The position numbers and the translations under genes are program-made. The notes under the pieces were generated by a model. That model did no database searches, was not told the origin of the DNA, and saw only the letters and a program-made list of their open reading frames with translations. Below are positions 54,686 to 64,000 of a stretch of 64,000 nucleotides of DNA, in pieces (position 1 is the first letter of the stretch; the number at the start of each line of letters is the position of its first letter). Source of the stretch: Janthinobacterium rivuli (GTDB taxonomy: Bacteria; Pseudomonadota; Gammaproteobacteria; Burkholderiales; Burkholderiaceae_D); NCBI RefSeq assembly GCF_009208735.1, contig NZ_WFLJ01000022.1, forward strand, positions 1 to 64,000, read 5' to 3'.

Positions 54686-55906
54686 TTATCTTACGAGCTG
54701 ATTGATTTCGATAATCGGCATCAGCACGGCCAGCACGATCAGCAGCACCACCACGCCCATGGCCAGGATCAGGGCAGGCTCCAGCAGGCCGGCAATCGTC
54801 AGCGTGCGGCGTTCCAGGTCCTGCTCCTGCGCGCTGGCGGCCCGTTCCAGCATGGCCGGCAGCTCGCCCGTGATTTCGCCGGCGCGTATCATGTGGATCA
54901 GCATGGGCGGAAAGTGCTTTTGCGCCGACAGCGCGCGCGCCAGGCTGACGCCTTCGCGCACGGCGCCGCTGGCGTCAGCCACCAGTTCCTGCATCGCCAC
55001 ATTGGTGAGCGTGTCGCGGCTGGTGTCGAGCGCGCGCAGGATCGGCACGCCGGACCCCGTGGTGATGGCCAGCGTGCTGGCGAAACGCGCCGTGTTCAGG
55101 CTGCGCTCGAACTTGCCGTACAGGGGCGCCGTCAGCAGCCAGGTATGCCAGCGCCGCTTCAGGGCTGGCTGCTGCAGCGCGCGGCGCCAGGCGAACCAGG
55201 CGCCGACGAGGACAATGGCCACGACGATGCCGTAGTGCCGCACGAAGTCCGACAGCGCCAGCATGATCACGGTCAGCATGGGCAGCTTCTGCTTGGTATT
55301 GGCGAATACGGAGACGATCTGCGGCACCACGTAGGTGAGCAGGAAAATGACGATGGAAAACGCCACCACCGTGACGATGGCCGGATACGTGAACGCCAGC
55401 TTGACCTTCTGCACCAGCGCGTTGCGCCGCTCGATGTAGTCGGCCAGGCGCGAGAGCACGCGCGACAAATGGCCGATCTGCTCGCCCGACGCCACCAGCG
55501 CCCGGTAAATCTCCGCGAAATCGCGCGGATGGCGCGCCAGCACGTCGGAGAACGCGGCGCCGCCGATCACTTCCGAACGGATCGAGGCGATCAGGTCGCG
55601 CAGATACGGCCGCTCGGCCTGTTCCAGCAGGGCGGAAAACGCCTGCTCCAGCGGCAGGCCCGCTTCCAGCAGGCTGGCCAGCTGGCGCGTAAACAGGGCC
55701 AGCTCGGTGCTGGACAGGCGCTCGCCGAAGCCGCGCCGTTTGGTCACGCCGGCGGCGTCGACCTGCGCGGCGATCGGCTCGACGGCCAGCGGTACCAGGC
55801 CTTGCACGCGCAGCTCGGCGCGCGCGGAACGGGGACTGTCGGCATTGAGCACGCCCTTGCGGGTGGCGCCCTGGGCGTCGACGGCTTCATAGCGGAATGC
55901 GGGCAT
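54686..55906 (-). CDS. gspF: Type II secretion inner membrane protein F
   Basis: A 406-aa polytopic platform protein. It begins AFRYEAVDAQGATRKGVL and shows LFTRQLASLLEAGLPLEQA and GLPLEQAFSALLEQ, duplicated as ARFASTLAITTGSGVPILRA in the second half. Three membrane segments are evident (near 170-190, 220-240 and 370-395, the last LILAMGVVVLLIVLAVLMPI). It couples the GspE ATPase to pseudopilus assembly. Ten bp separate it from gspE. Confidence 0.96.
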   Translation of the reverse strand: MPAFRYEAVDAQGATRKGVLNADSPRSARAELRVQGLVPLAVEPIAAQVDAAGVTKRRGFGERLSSTELALFTRQLASLLEAGLPLEQAFSALLEQAERPYLRDLIASIRSEVIGGAAFSDVLARHPRDFAEIYRALVASGEQIGHLSRVLSRLADYIERRNALVQKVKLAFTYPAIVTVVAFSIVIFLLTYVVPQIVSVFANTKQKLPMLTVIMLALSDFVRHYGIVVAIVLVGAWFAWRRALQQPALKRRWHTWLLTAPLYGKFERSLNTARFASTLAITTGSGVPILRALDTSRDTLTNVAMQELVADASGAVREGVSLARALSAQKHFPPMLIHMIRAGEITGELPAMLERAASAQEQDLERRTLTIAGLLEPALILAMGVVVLLIVLAVLMPIIEINQLVR

Positions 55907-55916
55907 GGTGGCGGGC

Positions 55917-57338
55917 CTAGTCTTTGGTCACGCGCAGCAATTCGGCCTGCGTGGTGGTGCCGTCGCGCAGCCAGCGTTCGCCGTCGTCGCGCATGCTCGT
56001 CATGCCGTCCTGCAGGGCCACGGCGCGCACGTCCGCCTCCGAGGCGCGGTTGTGGATCTGCGCGCGGATCTGCTCCGTCGTGCGCAGCAGCTCGTACACG
56101 CCGACGCGGCCCTGGTAGCCCGTCTGGCCGCAATGCTCGCAGCCGACCGCCTGCCAGTACTGCCCGTCGAAGGTCTTGCAGGAGCCGCACAGCTTGCGCA
56201 CCAGCCGCTGCGCCAGCACGCCGAGCAGCGACGACGACAGCAGGAACGGCTCGATACCCATGTCCAGCAATCGCGTGACGGCCGCCGAAGCGTCGTTCGT
56301 GTGCAGGGTCGCCAGCACCAGATGGCCCGTCAAGGATGCCTGCACGGCGATCTGCGCCGTTTCCAGGTCGCGGATCTCGCCGATCATGATCACATCCGGG
56401 TCTTGCCGCAGGATCGCCCGCAGCGCCTTGGCAAACGTCATGTCGATGCGCGGATTGACCTGCGTCTGGCCCACGCCGGCCAGGTCGTACTCGATCGGGT
56501 CTTCCACCGTCAGGATATTCGTGGTGGTGGCGTTGAGCATCGACAGCGCCGCGTACAGGGTGGTGGTCTTGCCCGAGCCGGTGGGGCCCGTGACGAGCAC
56601 GATGCCGTGCGGCTGCGTGATCAGGCCGTCGAACTGCGCCAGCATGGGCGCGCTCATGCCCAGGTGCTGCAGGTCGAGGCGGCCCGCTTCCTTGTCCAGC
56701 AAACGCAAGACGGCCCGTTCGCCATGCCCGGTCGGCAGGGTCGAGACGCGCACGTCGACGGGCTTGCCGCCCACGCGCAGGGTGATGCGGCCGTCCTGCG
56801 GCAAGCGCTTTTCGGCGATGTCGAGCTGCGCCATGATCTTGATGCGCGAGATCAGCGAACCGTGGATGGCCTTGCGCGGGCGCACCACGTCGCGCAGGCT
56901 GCCGTCGATGCGGAAGCGCACGACGGAGGTCTGCTCGAATGGCTCGATGTGGATGTCGGACGCGCCTTCGCGCAGCGCCTGCGTGAGCAGCGCGTTGATC
57001 ATGCGGATGACGGGCGCATCGTCGGACGATTCGAGCAAATCCTCGATGGCCGGCACGTCCTGCAGCAGCTTGGTCAGATCGAGGTCGGCGTCGAATTCGT
57101 CGGCCATCTGCGACGCGTCGCCGCCGCCGCCCGCGTAGGCGCCGGCGATGGCCGCATCGAGGTCGCCGCGCGGCAGCACCGTCAGCTGGATCTGGCCGAA
57201 ACGGCGCGACACTTCGGCAATCGCCGCCGGCGCCGTCGATACGGCCACCAGCACCTCGACGGGGGCGCCGTCGACGGCGCCGGGCCGGGCCAGCAAGCCG
57301 AAATCGCGCGCGTAGGCGTAGGGAAGCAGATTACTCAT
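55917..57338 (-). CDS. gspE: Type II secretion ATPase E
   Basis: A 473-aa hexameric ATPase. Walker A is [15 protein letters not shown], Asp box [10 protein letters not shown], Walker [16 protein letters not shown] and the His box [11 protein letters not shown]. The zinc tetracysteine is CGSC and CEHC in the C-terminal part. The N-terminal GspE domain (~1-110) is present but compact. It lies between gspD and gspF, 10 bp from each. Confidence 0.97.
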   Translation of the reverse strand: MSNLLPYAYARDFGLLARPGAVDGAPVEVLVAVSTAPAAIAEVSRRFGQIQLTVLPRGDLDAAIAGAYAGGGGDASQMADEFDADLDLTKLLQDVPAIEDLLESSDDAPVIRMINALLTQALREGASDIHIEPFEQTSVVRFRIDGSLRDVVRPRKAIHGSLISRIKIMAQLDIAEKRLPQDGRITLRVGGKPVDVRVSTLPTGHGERAVLRLLDKEAGRLDLQHLGMSAPMLAQFDGLITQPHGIVLVTGPTGSGKTTTLYAALSMLNATTTNILTVEDPIEYDLAGVGQTQVNPRIDMTFAKALRAILRQDPDVIMIGEIRDLETAQIAVQASLTGHLVLATLHTNDASAAVTRLLDMGIEPFLLSSSLLGVLAQRLVRKLCGSCKTFDGQYWQAVGCEHCGQTGYQGRVGVYELLRTTEQIRAQIHNRASEADVRAVALQDGMTSMRDDGERWLRDGTTTQAELLRVTKD

Positions 57339-57348
57339 GACTGTCCCA

Positions 57349-59592
57349 TCACTTCTGCGGCTGCGGCTGCGGCTGTTGCTGATATTGCTGCAGCAGCGAC
57401 TGCGGCGGCGTGGCCGCGTTGGCCGGCGCGCCTGGCGGCGGCGTCGGTGCCGGCGGCACGGGACGCGTCACCATGTTGCCGCCCACGGGCTGGCCATCCT
57501 GCAGGGCCGGCAGCACCGGCGTGCCCAGGTCTTTCAGCATCAGATTGCCCGAAGCCGGCACGGCGGCCGTCTCGGCCGAACGCATGTAGTCGTAGCGGTC
57601 GGCCGCCAGGCTGCCGCTCTGCTCCTTGTTGCGCACGATGACGGGGCGCAGGAAGATCATCAGGTTGGTTTTCTTGCGCTCGCGCGTCTGGTACTTGAAC
57701 AGGTTGCCGATCAGGGGGATGTCGCCCAGGCCGCGCACTTTTTCCGCGTTGTCGCCCGTGCTGTCCTCGATCAGGCCGCCCAGGACGATGATCTGGCCAT
57801 CGTCGGCCAGCACATTGTTTTCGATCACGCGGTTGTTGATGGTGATGCCGCTGACGGCCGTCGACGTGGATTTGTCCACGCTCGACGTCTCGTGATAGAT
57901 GCCCAGCTTGATGGTGCCGCCCTCGGAAATCTGCGGACGCACCTTCAGGGTCAGGCCCACTTCCTTGCGGTCGATGGTCTGGAACGGGTTGGTGTTGGTG
58001 CCGGCCGTGCTGGTGTACTGGCCCGTCAGGATAGGCACGTTCTGGCCCACCTTGATGGTCGCCAGCTCGTTGTCCAGGGTGATCAGGTTCGGCGTCGACA
58101 GGATGTTCGCGTTGCCGTCCGATTCCAGCGCATGCGCCACGGCGCCCAGGCCCAGCGCGCCGTTGATCTGCTTGAAGATGCCCAGGGTCAGGCCGCCCGT
58201 CGGCAGCACCTTGCCGCCGCCCAGCGCCAGCTTGGCGATATTGTTGTCGGTGCCGCCGGCGAACGACTGCAGCGCGCCCACGCGGTAGCTGCTGCTGCTG
58301 TCGCCGGACAGTCCCAGCCACTGCACGCCGAACTCGGATGCCTTGGCCGACGTCACTTCGACGATCAGCGCCTCGATGTAGACCTGGGCGCGGCGCACGT
58401 CGAGCTGGTCGATCACGGCGCGCAGGTTGCGGTAGACGGCCTCGTTGCACGTCAGGATCAGGGTGTTGGTGGAAGCGTCGGCCTGGATGAAGCCGGCCGC
58501 GCCGCCCGATGACAGTTGCTGCGGCCCGTTGCTCAGCGAAGCGCCGCCCGTGGTGCCGCTTTGCGTATTGCCGCCCAGGCCAGTGCTGTTCATGCCGCCG
58601 CCCTGGCTATTCTGGTTGTTCGTATTCAGGCTGTTATTGGTCGGCTGCTGCGCCGACGCGGCCGTGCCGTCCGACGTCACCACCGAGCGCAGGGTCTGCG
58701 CCAGCTTGGTGGCGTCCGCATTCTTCAGGTACACCACGTGCACGTTGCCCAGCTGCGTGGTGGGCTGGTCCAGCTTCGAGATCAGCGACTTGGCCAGGTT
58801 GGCGCGTGCCGCCGACGGCGCGCGCAGCACCAGCGAATTGGTGCGCGGGTCGGCCAGCACGGACACCTTGCCCGCGTCGGCCCCTGCGCCGGCGCCCGCA
58901 TTCCCGCCTTCCATCAGTTTGTTCACCATCGAGGCCAGGTCGGAAGCGATGGCATAGCGCACGGGGATCACGTCCAGGTCCGTCGAGGCGGGGACGTCGA
59001 GCGCGGCGATGATCTTCGCCAGGCGCTTGAGGTTATCCGCGTAATCGGTGATCACCAGCGAGTTGTTGCCCGGGTTGGCGTTGATCGTGTTGTTCGGCGA
59101 AATCAGCGGGCGCAGCACGGCCAGCAGGTTGGCCGACGATTCGTAGTTCAGGTAAAACACCTGGGTGGCGATCTGGTCGCCCTTCACCTGGCTGGCGCCG
59201 TTGCCCACCTGGGTCGGCACGGACTGCAGCTTGGCGTCCGCTTCCGGCACCACTTTCGCGTAGCCGTCGCCGGAGACCACCGCATAGCCCTGCAGGCGCA
59301 AGGCCGAGGCCAGCAGCGCGAAGGCCTGCGTCTTGCTGATCGATTTTTCCGACACCAGGGTGATCGTGCCCTTGACGCGCGGGTCGATGACGAAATTGAT
59401 GTTGGTGTAATGGCCCACCGCCTTGATCACGGACTCGATGTCGGCGCCGACGAAATTGAGCGCCGCTTCATCGCCGGGCGCGGCCCAGACGGGCGCCGGC
59501 ATGCCGGCCACGGAACAGCACAGCAAGGCGGCGGCCGACAGGCGACGCAGCGAGAAGGTGGATTTATTTGGGCTCACGGATGGTTTTTTCAT
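57349..59592 (-). CDS. gspD: Type II secretion outer membrane secretin D
   Basis: A 747-aa secretin with signal peptide ([19 protein letters not shown]). The N0 domain starts [17 protein letters not shown]1-N3 domains follow, N3 with a long Gln/Asn/Ser/Gly-rich insert around 320-370. The secretin channel shows [22 protein letters not shown] and the signature [22 protein letters not shown] Pro-rich/Gln-rich tail ends the protein. It overlaps gspN by 4 bp. It forms the outer membrane pore of the system. Confidence 0.96.
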   Translation of the reverse strand: MKKPSVSPNKSTFSLRRLSAAALLCCSVAGMPAPVWAAPGDEAALNFVGADIESVIKAVGHYTNINFVIDPRVKGTITLVSEKSISKTQAFALLASALRLQGYAVVSGDGYAKVVPEADAKLQSVPTQVGNGASQVKGDQIATQVFYLNYESSANLLAVLRPLISPNNTINANPGNNSLVITDYADNLKRLAKIIAALDVPASTDLDVIPVRYAIASDLASMVNKLMEGGNAGAGAGADAGKVSVLADPRTNSLVLRAPSAARANLAKSLISKLDQPTTQLGNVHVVYLKNADATKLAQTLRSVVTSDGTAASAQQPTNNSLNTNNQNSQGGGMNSTGLGGNTQSGTTGGASLSNGPQQLSSGGAAGFIQADASTNTLILTCNEAVYRNLRAVIDQLDVRRAQVYIEALIVEVTSAKASEFGVQWLGLSGDSSSSYRVGALQSFAGGTDNNIAKLALGGGKVLPTGGLTLGIFKQINGALGLGAVAHALESDGNANILSTPNLITLDNELATIKVGQNVPILTGQYTSTAGTNTNPFQTIDRKEVGLTLKVRPQISEGGTIKLGIYHETSSVDKSTSTAVSGITINNRVIENNVLADDGQIIVLGGLIEDSTGDNAEKVRGLGDIPLIGNLFKYQTRERKKTNLMIFLRPVIVRNKEQSGSLAADRYDYMRSAETAAVPASGNLMLKDLGTPVLPALQDGQPVGGNMVTRPVPPAPTPPPGAPANAATPPQSLLQQYQQQPQPQPQK

Positions 59593-60365
59593 TGTCTGAA
59601 CTCTAAGGCGATGATGTTTTTTTCGCTATTGCTACGGCGCTGTCCCAGCAAATTCAACAAACTCGCCAAGGTCTCTTCATATCCTGCTGCGGCCTGGGCC
59701 TGGCCGGAAAACTGCATGCGCCCCTGTTGCAGGCTGCCGCTGCCGTCGAGCAGCAGCGGTCCCTTGATGGAGCGCAGTGTCAACGTCGCCTGCTGCCCCT
59801 GCCAATCGAAATCCAATTCGTAGCTGCCCAGCGGACGCAGGGACGACAGGCGCGACGCCATGTCCGTCATCTGCAAGGTGGTGCGCCCGACGGCGGAAAA
59901 CTGCTGTTTTTCCAGTGCCAGTTGCAGGGTGCTCCACGACAGGCGCATGCTGCCCGTCGGCGCCACGGTATTCAACGGCGCACCGAGGCCGCCGAGGCCA
60001 TCGGCCGGCAGCAGCAGCGCCGCCGGACTGACCTGCCATTGCGACCACGAGCCGCGCAGGTTCACCGCCTGCGACAGCGCCTGCGCATTCTGCAATTCCA
60101 CGTCGACCGATCCCCACAGCACGGACGGCGAAATGCGCCAGCTGAAGCGCCCCGGCAGCAGCGGCGTCACGGCGCCGTTCGCGCTGGCGGCCCCGCCGAT
60201 AAAGGCCGAGCCGCGCCACAGGGTACCTTGCGCGTCGCCCAAGGTCAAACGTCCGCCCGTCTGCTTTTCCACGATACCGGCCACCCAGCCGGCCGGAAAA
60301 AACACCAGCAGGGTGACGCAGACGCTGACGCAGATGGCCAGCAGCCAGCCAAGCAGGCGCATCAT
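59589..60365 (-). CDS. gspN: Type II secretion protein N
   Basis: A 258-aa protein with one N-terminal membrane segment (GWLLAICVSVCVTLLVFFPAG). The rest is periplasmic and beta-rich, with the family start WVAGIVEKQTGGRLTLGDAQ and GTLWRGSAFI. Two ATGs in a row overlap the gspM stop as ATGATGA; the first is used. It overlaps gspM and gspD by 4 bp each, so translation is coupled. GspN is an accessory component not present in all T2SS. Confidence 0.9.
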   Translation of the reverse strand: MMRLLGWLLAICVSVCVTLLVFFPAGWVAGIVEKQTGGRLTLGDAQGTLWRGSAFIGGAASANGAVTPLLPGRFSWRISPSVLWGSVDVELQNAQALSQAVNLRGSWSQWQVSPAALLLPADGLGGLGAPLNTVAPTGSMRLSWSTLQLALEKQQFSAVGRTTLQMTDMASRLSSLRPLGSYELDFDWQGQQATLTLRSIKGPLLLDGSGSLQQGRMQFSGQAQAAAGYEETLASLLNLLGQRRSNSEKNIIALEFRQ

Positions 60366-60895
60366 CGTGCCGCGCCCGGGCTCTGGTGCAGGGTCAGGCT
60401 GGCATCGACCAGGCCCGCCTTGCCCTGCGCCGTGATCTTCGCTTCCTGCACCGCCACGCGGCCTTCGCGGCGCAAGCCGTCCAGCCACAGCATGACGCTG
60501 GCAAACGGCACGCCGTTCAACTGCACGCGCGCATACTCTCCCGTCAGCGACAGCGATTGCGGCGCCAGGCCGCGCGCCTTCAACGAGGCGTCGAGGCTGT
60601 CACGGCTCATGGGCGCGACCTGCACGGGCGCCTGGCGCGCCAGGTCACCCGCTTCACGCGCCAGCGCCTGCAACTGGGCCGCGTTCTGGCGCAGCTCGGG
60701 CAAGCTCTTTTGCAAGGCGATGCGGCCCGTCCACGCCGGCTCGAAACACACCGCGTAGACGAGGGCCAGCCCCGCCACCACGCCGCCGATGGCCAGCAGC
60801 TTGCGCTCCTGCGGCGTGCGCTCGGCCCAGAAGGCCTGTACGGCCTGCTGCTGCCCGATCAGCGCGGCGCGCGCCTGGTTGACTGCTGTACTCAT
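60362..60895 (-). CDS. gspM: Type II secretion protein M
   Basis: A 177-aa inner membrane protein. FWAERTPQERKLLAIGGVVAGLALVYAV contains the family's W-x-x-R-x-P-x-E-R/Q cytoplasmic stretch and the single membrane helix, followed by a periplasmic ferredoxin-like domain. The ATG at 60895 overlaps the gspL stop by ATGA. It pairs with GspL in the inner membrane platform. Confidence 0.92.
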   Translation of the reverse strand: MSTAVNQARAALIGQQQAVQAFWAERTPQERKLLAIGGVVAGLALVYAVCFEPAWTGRIALQKSLPELRQNAAQLQALAREAGDLARQAPVQVAPMSRDSLDASLKARGLAPQSLSLTGEYARVQLNGVPFASVMLWLDGLRREGRVAVQEAKITAQGKAGLVDASLTLHQSPGAAR

Positions 60896-62121
60896 GCTTT
60901 TGCTCCCGTGGCCGGCGTGATCTTCCACACGCCCGGCGCCGTTTCATTCAAGGCCAGCTTGCGCGCGGCCAGGCCGTCGCGCACCTGCGCCTGGGCGCTG
61001 GCGTCGACCATATCCGGTTTCAGCCTGACGATCAGGCTGCGCTCGCGGTATTCCAGCGACGCCACCACGCCGCGCCCGGCCAGGCCGCCCAGCGCCTCGC
61101 CCAGGGCCGCGCTCATGCTGGTGAAGTCATCCATGCTGGCCTGGCCGCCCTGCAGGCGGGCGGCGGCGATATTGCGCCGCATCTGCTCCGCTTCCAGCCC
61201 ATACACGGGCGCTTCATTCGGATACGCGGCCTTGAAGGTTTGCTGCATCGAGGTGCGCACGGTGGCCGCCTCGCGCTTCAGCCGCATCCATTCGATATTC
61301 ATGCCCACCAGATTGACGATGACGGCCAGCAGCGCCAGGCGCAGCGGCCAGCGCCAGCGGCGCCATTCGGTGGCCGATCCCGTGGCCGTGCCCAGCGCGG
61401 CGGCCAGGTCCAGCCCCGCGCCCTTGGCGCCGGCGATCCAGTGCACCCAATGGTCCGCTTCCACCGTCACGCCCGCCATGCCGGCGGCCAGTTGCTGATA
61501 CTGCGCCAGCTCGGCCTGCGCCACATACACCGTCAGCGGCACGTCGCCGGCAAACGCGCGCGTCGTCAGCAGCGCCTGTTGCGGCTGGGCCGGCAGCACC
61601 AGACCCAGGCCCTCTTGCGGCGTCTGGCGCAAGGCCAGTTCCAGGGCGTCACCAGCTGTCTGCAGGGAAGCCGTCACGCCGCCCGGCTGCAAGGGCAGGC
61701 ACAGCTGCGACGGCAGCAGCGCCACCTTGCGCGCGCCCTGCGCCAGCAAGGCCTTCACGAGTACCTCGGCCCAGGCGCGCTGCGCCACGGCCACCGTGCG
61801 CATGCCGGCAGCGTCAGGCGCGCCGGCGGCCAGCAGGCAATCCTGGGTGTCGCCGAGGATGTGTTCTTCCACCAGGCCCGGCAACGCCGCGCGCAAACGG
61901 GCGCCGGCCAGCGGCGGCGTTTTCAGGCGCAGCAGGGTCACGTCGGCCGCCGCCAGCAGCAGCACCACCTGCTTCGCGCCGGCGATCAGCTGGCCCAGGC
62001 TGCCCAGCGGCGCGCTGCCCTGCTGCAGCATGGCGCCGCCGTCGCCGGCCAACGCGAAGGAGCAGGCAGGCGCGCTGTCGGTGGACGCCTTGGCCGGGTG
62101 ACGGATATACAGTATTGTCAA
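60892..62121 (-). CDS. gspL: Type II secretion protein L
   Basis: A 409-aa protein. The cytoplasmic actin-like domain (~1-240) shows LLLAAADVTLLRLKTPPLAGARL and LPGLVEEHILGD, followed by a membrane helix near 265-285 (RLALLAVIVNLVGMNIEWM) and a periplasmic domain with REAATVRTSMQQTFKAAYP. GspL anchors GspE to the membrane. It lies 19 bp behind gspK and overlaps gspM. Confidence 0.93.
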   Translation of the reverse strand: MTILYIRHPAKASTDSAPACSFALAGDGGAMLQQGSAPLGSLGQLIAGAKQVVLLLAAADVTLLRLKTPPLAGARLRAALPGLVEEHILGDTQDCLLAAGAPDAAGMRTVAVAQRAWAEVLVKALLAQGARKVALLPSQLCLPLQPGGVTASLQTAGDALELALRQTPQEGLGLVLPAQPQQALLTTRAFAGDVPLTVYVAQAELAQYQQLAAGMAGVTVEADHWVHWIAGAKGAGLDLAAALGTATGSATEWRRWRWPLRLALLAVIVNLVGMNIEWMRLKREAATVRTSMQQTFKAAYPNEAPVYGLEAEQMRRNIAAARLQGGQASMDDFTSMSAALGEALGGLAGRGVVASLEYRERSLIVRLKPDMVDASAQAQVRDGLAARKLALNETAPGVWKITPATGAKA

Positions 62122-62140
62122 AGTGACTCGCTTTCAGCTG

Positions 62141-63115
62141 TTAATTTTCCCGCAGCCACACCAGGCTGGTGGTGCGCTGCGGATCCGTTTTACGATTGAT
62201 GAGCGCCACGGCATCGAGGGCGGCACGGTCCAGCCGCACGCGGATGACGGTGAGGAAGTAGCGGCTCTTCACATCGAGTTCCACGCCTTCAATTAGTTCA
62301 GCATTAATATTATTCTGGAAATTTAACTTATCGACAAACTTTTTACGCGGATTGCTCAAGGTCAGGGCACTGGCCTCGGACAGCGACATCATCGTCACGG
62401 CCGCCAACACCTCGGCCGGCGCCGTATTCACATTGATCGGCGTCAATTCCGGCAGCACGATGATGAAGTCGCGCAACTGCTCGATCATCTGCGGCGTATA
62501 GCCGGGTACGGCCAGCAAATCCTCGATTTGCGTGAAAGCCACCGGCTCGCTGCCGCCACCCGTGGCGGGCGCGGCAGCGGGCGTCTTGCCGTCCGCGCCG
62601 CTGTCGGCCGTGCGTGGCTTCGGCTTGGCGCGCAGCACGGCATCGGCCGTCGCTTGCGCCAGGCCGCTGTCGAGCCGCAGGTTCGACAGCAAACGCTGGT
62701 AGGCCAGCACCTGTTTCGCATTGATGCCGCCCGTGGCTTCAAGCAGGTTGCTGATATTAAAGCGCGCCTGCGCATCGAGCGCGCGGCCCGAGACGGTGGC
62801 GTCGAATTTTTCCGTGTCGACCTTTTCGCGGTCGACGTAATCGTCGAGCCGCGCTTCCTCGATGGGCGTGGCCCATACGCCATCGAGCGCCGTCAGCATG
62901 GGATTGTCCTGGCGCAGCCAGAAGCGGGCGAAGTCGACCATGCCGCGCATGGCCCACTGCGTCTGCAGACGCAGGCGCTGGTTTTCCATCGAGCGCACCT
63001 GCACCTGCTGCTGCCAGAACAGGCTGGCGACGACGGTGATGGCCAGCGCCGTCAGCAGCAAGGCCGTGATGACGGCCACGCCGCGCTGGCGTGCTGGGCG
63101 GGAAAAACGCTTCAT
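62141..63115 (-). CDS. gspK: Type II secretion minor pseudopilin K
   Basis: A 324-aa pseudopilin that tips the pseudopilus. The prepilin leader RFSRPARQRG is followed by VAVITALLLTALAITVVASL; as usual for GspK the Glu at +5 is missing. The large globular domain contains PINVNTAPAEVLAAV and ALTLSNPRKKF. The ATG at 63115 overlaps the gspJ stop by ATGA. Confidence 0.93.
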   Translation of the reverse strand: MKRFSRPARQRGVAVITALLLTALAITVVASLFWQQQVQVRSMENQRLRLQTQWAMRGMVDFARFWLRQDNPMLTALDGVWATPIEEARLDDYVDREKVDTEKFDATVSGRALDAQARFNISNLLEATGGINAKQVLAYQRLLSNLRLDSGLAQATADAVLRAKPKPRTADSGADGKTPAAAPATGGGSEPVAFTQIEDLLAVPGYTPQMIEQLRDFIIVLPELTPINVNTAPAEVLAAVTMMSLSEASALTLSNPRKKFVDKLNFQNNINAELIEGVELDVKSRYFLTVIRVRLDRAALDAVALINRKTDPQRTTSLVWLREN

Positions 63116-63735
63116 CCCGGCCCCAATAAAAAGACTTTGGACAGGCCCGCGTCCTGGCCCGGCATCTGCAGAGTCACTTCCAGACCCGGCACTTGCTTGG
63201 AAATGGTGACGCCGGCCGTCAGCACGTTCCAGGCGCCATTGCTCCAGCCGCGCATGACCATGCTGTCGACGCCCTGCATCAGGGCCACATCGGCGCCGGA
63301 GGTATCGGTATCGTCGCGCGCCGCCTGCCACAGGGTGTCGAGCACGGCCAGGTCGCGCGTGCCGTTCGACTCGCGCCGCGTCAGCACACCGCCGCGCAGG
63401 CGGTAAGTGACCACTTGCAACTGCTGCGGCTCCTGTTCCGACGCGGCCAGCCGCACCAGGGTCAGGCGGTCATTCTCCGCCAACAGGTTGATGCGGCCAT
63501 TCAGCAAGGTATTGCTCTGGCCGGCGCCGGCCAGATGGTCGCAATCGCTCTGCATCTGGGCAAACGCCAGTTGCATGCCGCGCGCCTGCTCGAGCTGGCT
63601 CGTCAGCACTTCACGCGAACGCATGATGCTGTCCAGGCCGCGCCAGCCCAGCACGGCGACCATGGCCAGGATGCCGATCGCCACGAGCAGCTCGATCAGG
63701 GTGAACCCCTGGGCGGAAAGGTGACGGCGCGCCAT
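63112..63735 (-). CDS. gspJ: Type II secretion minor pseudopilin J
   Basis: A 207-aa pseudopilin. The prepilin peptidase site is in AQGFTLIELLVAIGILAMVA with Glu at +5. The globular part carries QMQSDCDHLAGAG and VLTRRESNG, typical of GspJ. It overlaps gspI and gspK by short ATGA junctions. Confidence 0.94.
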   Translation of the reverse strand: MARRHLSAQGFTLIELLVAIGILAMVAVLGWRGLDSIMRSREVLTSQLEQARGMQLAFAQMQSDCDHLAGAGQSNTLLNGRINLLAENDRLTLVRLAASEQEPQQLQVVTYRLRGGVLTRRESNGTRDLAVLDTLWQAARDDTDTSGADVALMQGVDSMVMRGWSNGAWNVLTAGVTISKQVPGLEVTLQMPGQDAGLSKVFLLGPG

Positions 63736-64000
63736 CAGTCGTTAAAGGAAAGTAACACCAGGCGCACGATGCGCCGGGCCGGATATTGCACGTCATACAC
63801 GTTGACGCGCACTTGCCGGATGCGGGGATTCGGCGTGGCCACCACTTCCTCTTCACAGATCAGCTTTAGATCGCCCTGCGGGCAGTCCACCGTGCGCTTG
63901 CCCGTCTGCGGAAACGTCTTCGCCAGGCGCAGGCGCACCAGGTGGTTTTCCGCCGACCAGGTGGCCATCATGGCGCTGCGCAAGCCATCGCTGTTCTGCG
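63735..64000 (-). CDS. gspI: Type II secretion minor pseudopilin I (C-terminal part, cut by window edge)
   Basis: Only the last ~87 residues are inside the window. They include MMATWSAENHLVRLRLAKTF, the family segment after the pilin helix, and end VRLVLLSFND. The stop overlaps the gspJ start. gspG and gspH are presumably beyond the right edge. Confidence 0.9.
   Translation of the reverse strand, partial: QNSDGLRSAMMATWSAENHLVRLRLAKTFPQTGKRTVDCPQGDLKLICEEEVVATPNPRIRQVRVNVYDVQYPARRIVRLVLLSFND

Noticed and set aside
53198-56278. 1026-codon plus-strand open frame across the patatin, gspC, gspF and gspE genes
   Set aside because: It crosses several real genes on the other strand and has low-complexity content.

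Overview
The window is core chromosome of a GC-rich Gram-negative betaproteobacterium, most likely an Oxalobacteraceae member close to Janthinobacterium. This is inferred from the gene families and their neighbourhoods (tRNA-Tyr/Gly/Thr-tuf, SDR-folB-ttcA, SAH riboswitch-ahcY-holin-metF, dapF/DUF484/xerC, hslVU), two LpxL-type acyltransferases, a betaproteobacterial porin and a type II secretion system. I see no prophage, transposase, integron or CRISPR array.

Layout. 1-0.6 kb: start of a tuf gene and three tRNAs on the minus strand with a strong promoter. 0.8-6.6 kb: minus-strand regulators (receiver-TPR protein, receiver-HD-GYP phosphodiesterase), a membrane-anchored J-domain protein and a MidA-like methyltransferase. 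6.7-11 kb: plus-strand pteridine-reductase-like SDR, folB, ttcA and an exported PepF-type peptidase. 11-15.7 kb: a compact minus-strand run of ankyrin/SUFU-like protein, MGDG-synthase-type glycosyltransferase, dual-specificity phosphatase and CPA2 antiporter. 15.8-22.2 kb: exported M14 carboxypeptidase, TonB-dependent receptor and S41 lipoprotein protease. 22.3-27.9 kb: aromatic amino acid catabolism (indolepyruvate oxidoreductase, hppD) with a divergent Lrp-type regulator. 27.9-33.1 kb: GNAT, cca, GST, slt, fthC.

33.1-38 kb is an activated methyl cycle block: metK, ahcY behind an SAH riboswitch, a small holin-fold membrane protein and metF. A 119-bp inverted-repeat element lies between ahcY and the holin gene. 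38.1-45.5 kb: two lipid A-type acyltransferases, dapF, a SEL1 repeat protein, a porin, DUF484 and xerC. 45.6-50.1 kb: His-rich CobW GTPase, a low-cysteine DksA, hslVU and a 64-codon gene. 50.2-64 kb: an outer membrane beta-barrel protein, an HTH regulator, a PlpD-like patatin and a T2SS operon read gspI-J-K-L-M-N-D-E-F-C that runs off the right edge.

Most genes are housekeeping. The least explained items are the ankyrin/SUFU-glycosyltransferase-phosphatase operon, the two palindromic elements (near 11.0 and 34.4 kb), a CCA-adding enzyme whose HD site is gone, a short GspC with the patatin gene behind it, and the 64-aa protein behind hslU. Nothing here proves a wholly new system; the operon at 11-15.7 kb is the best candidate.
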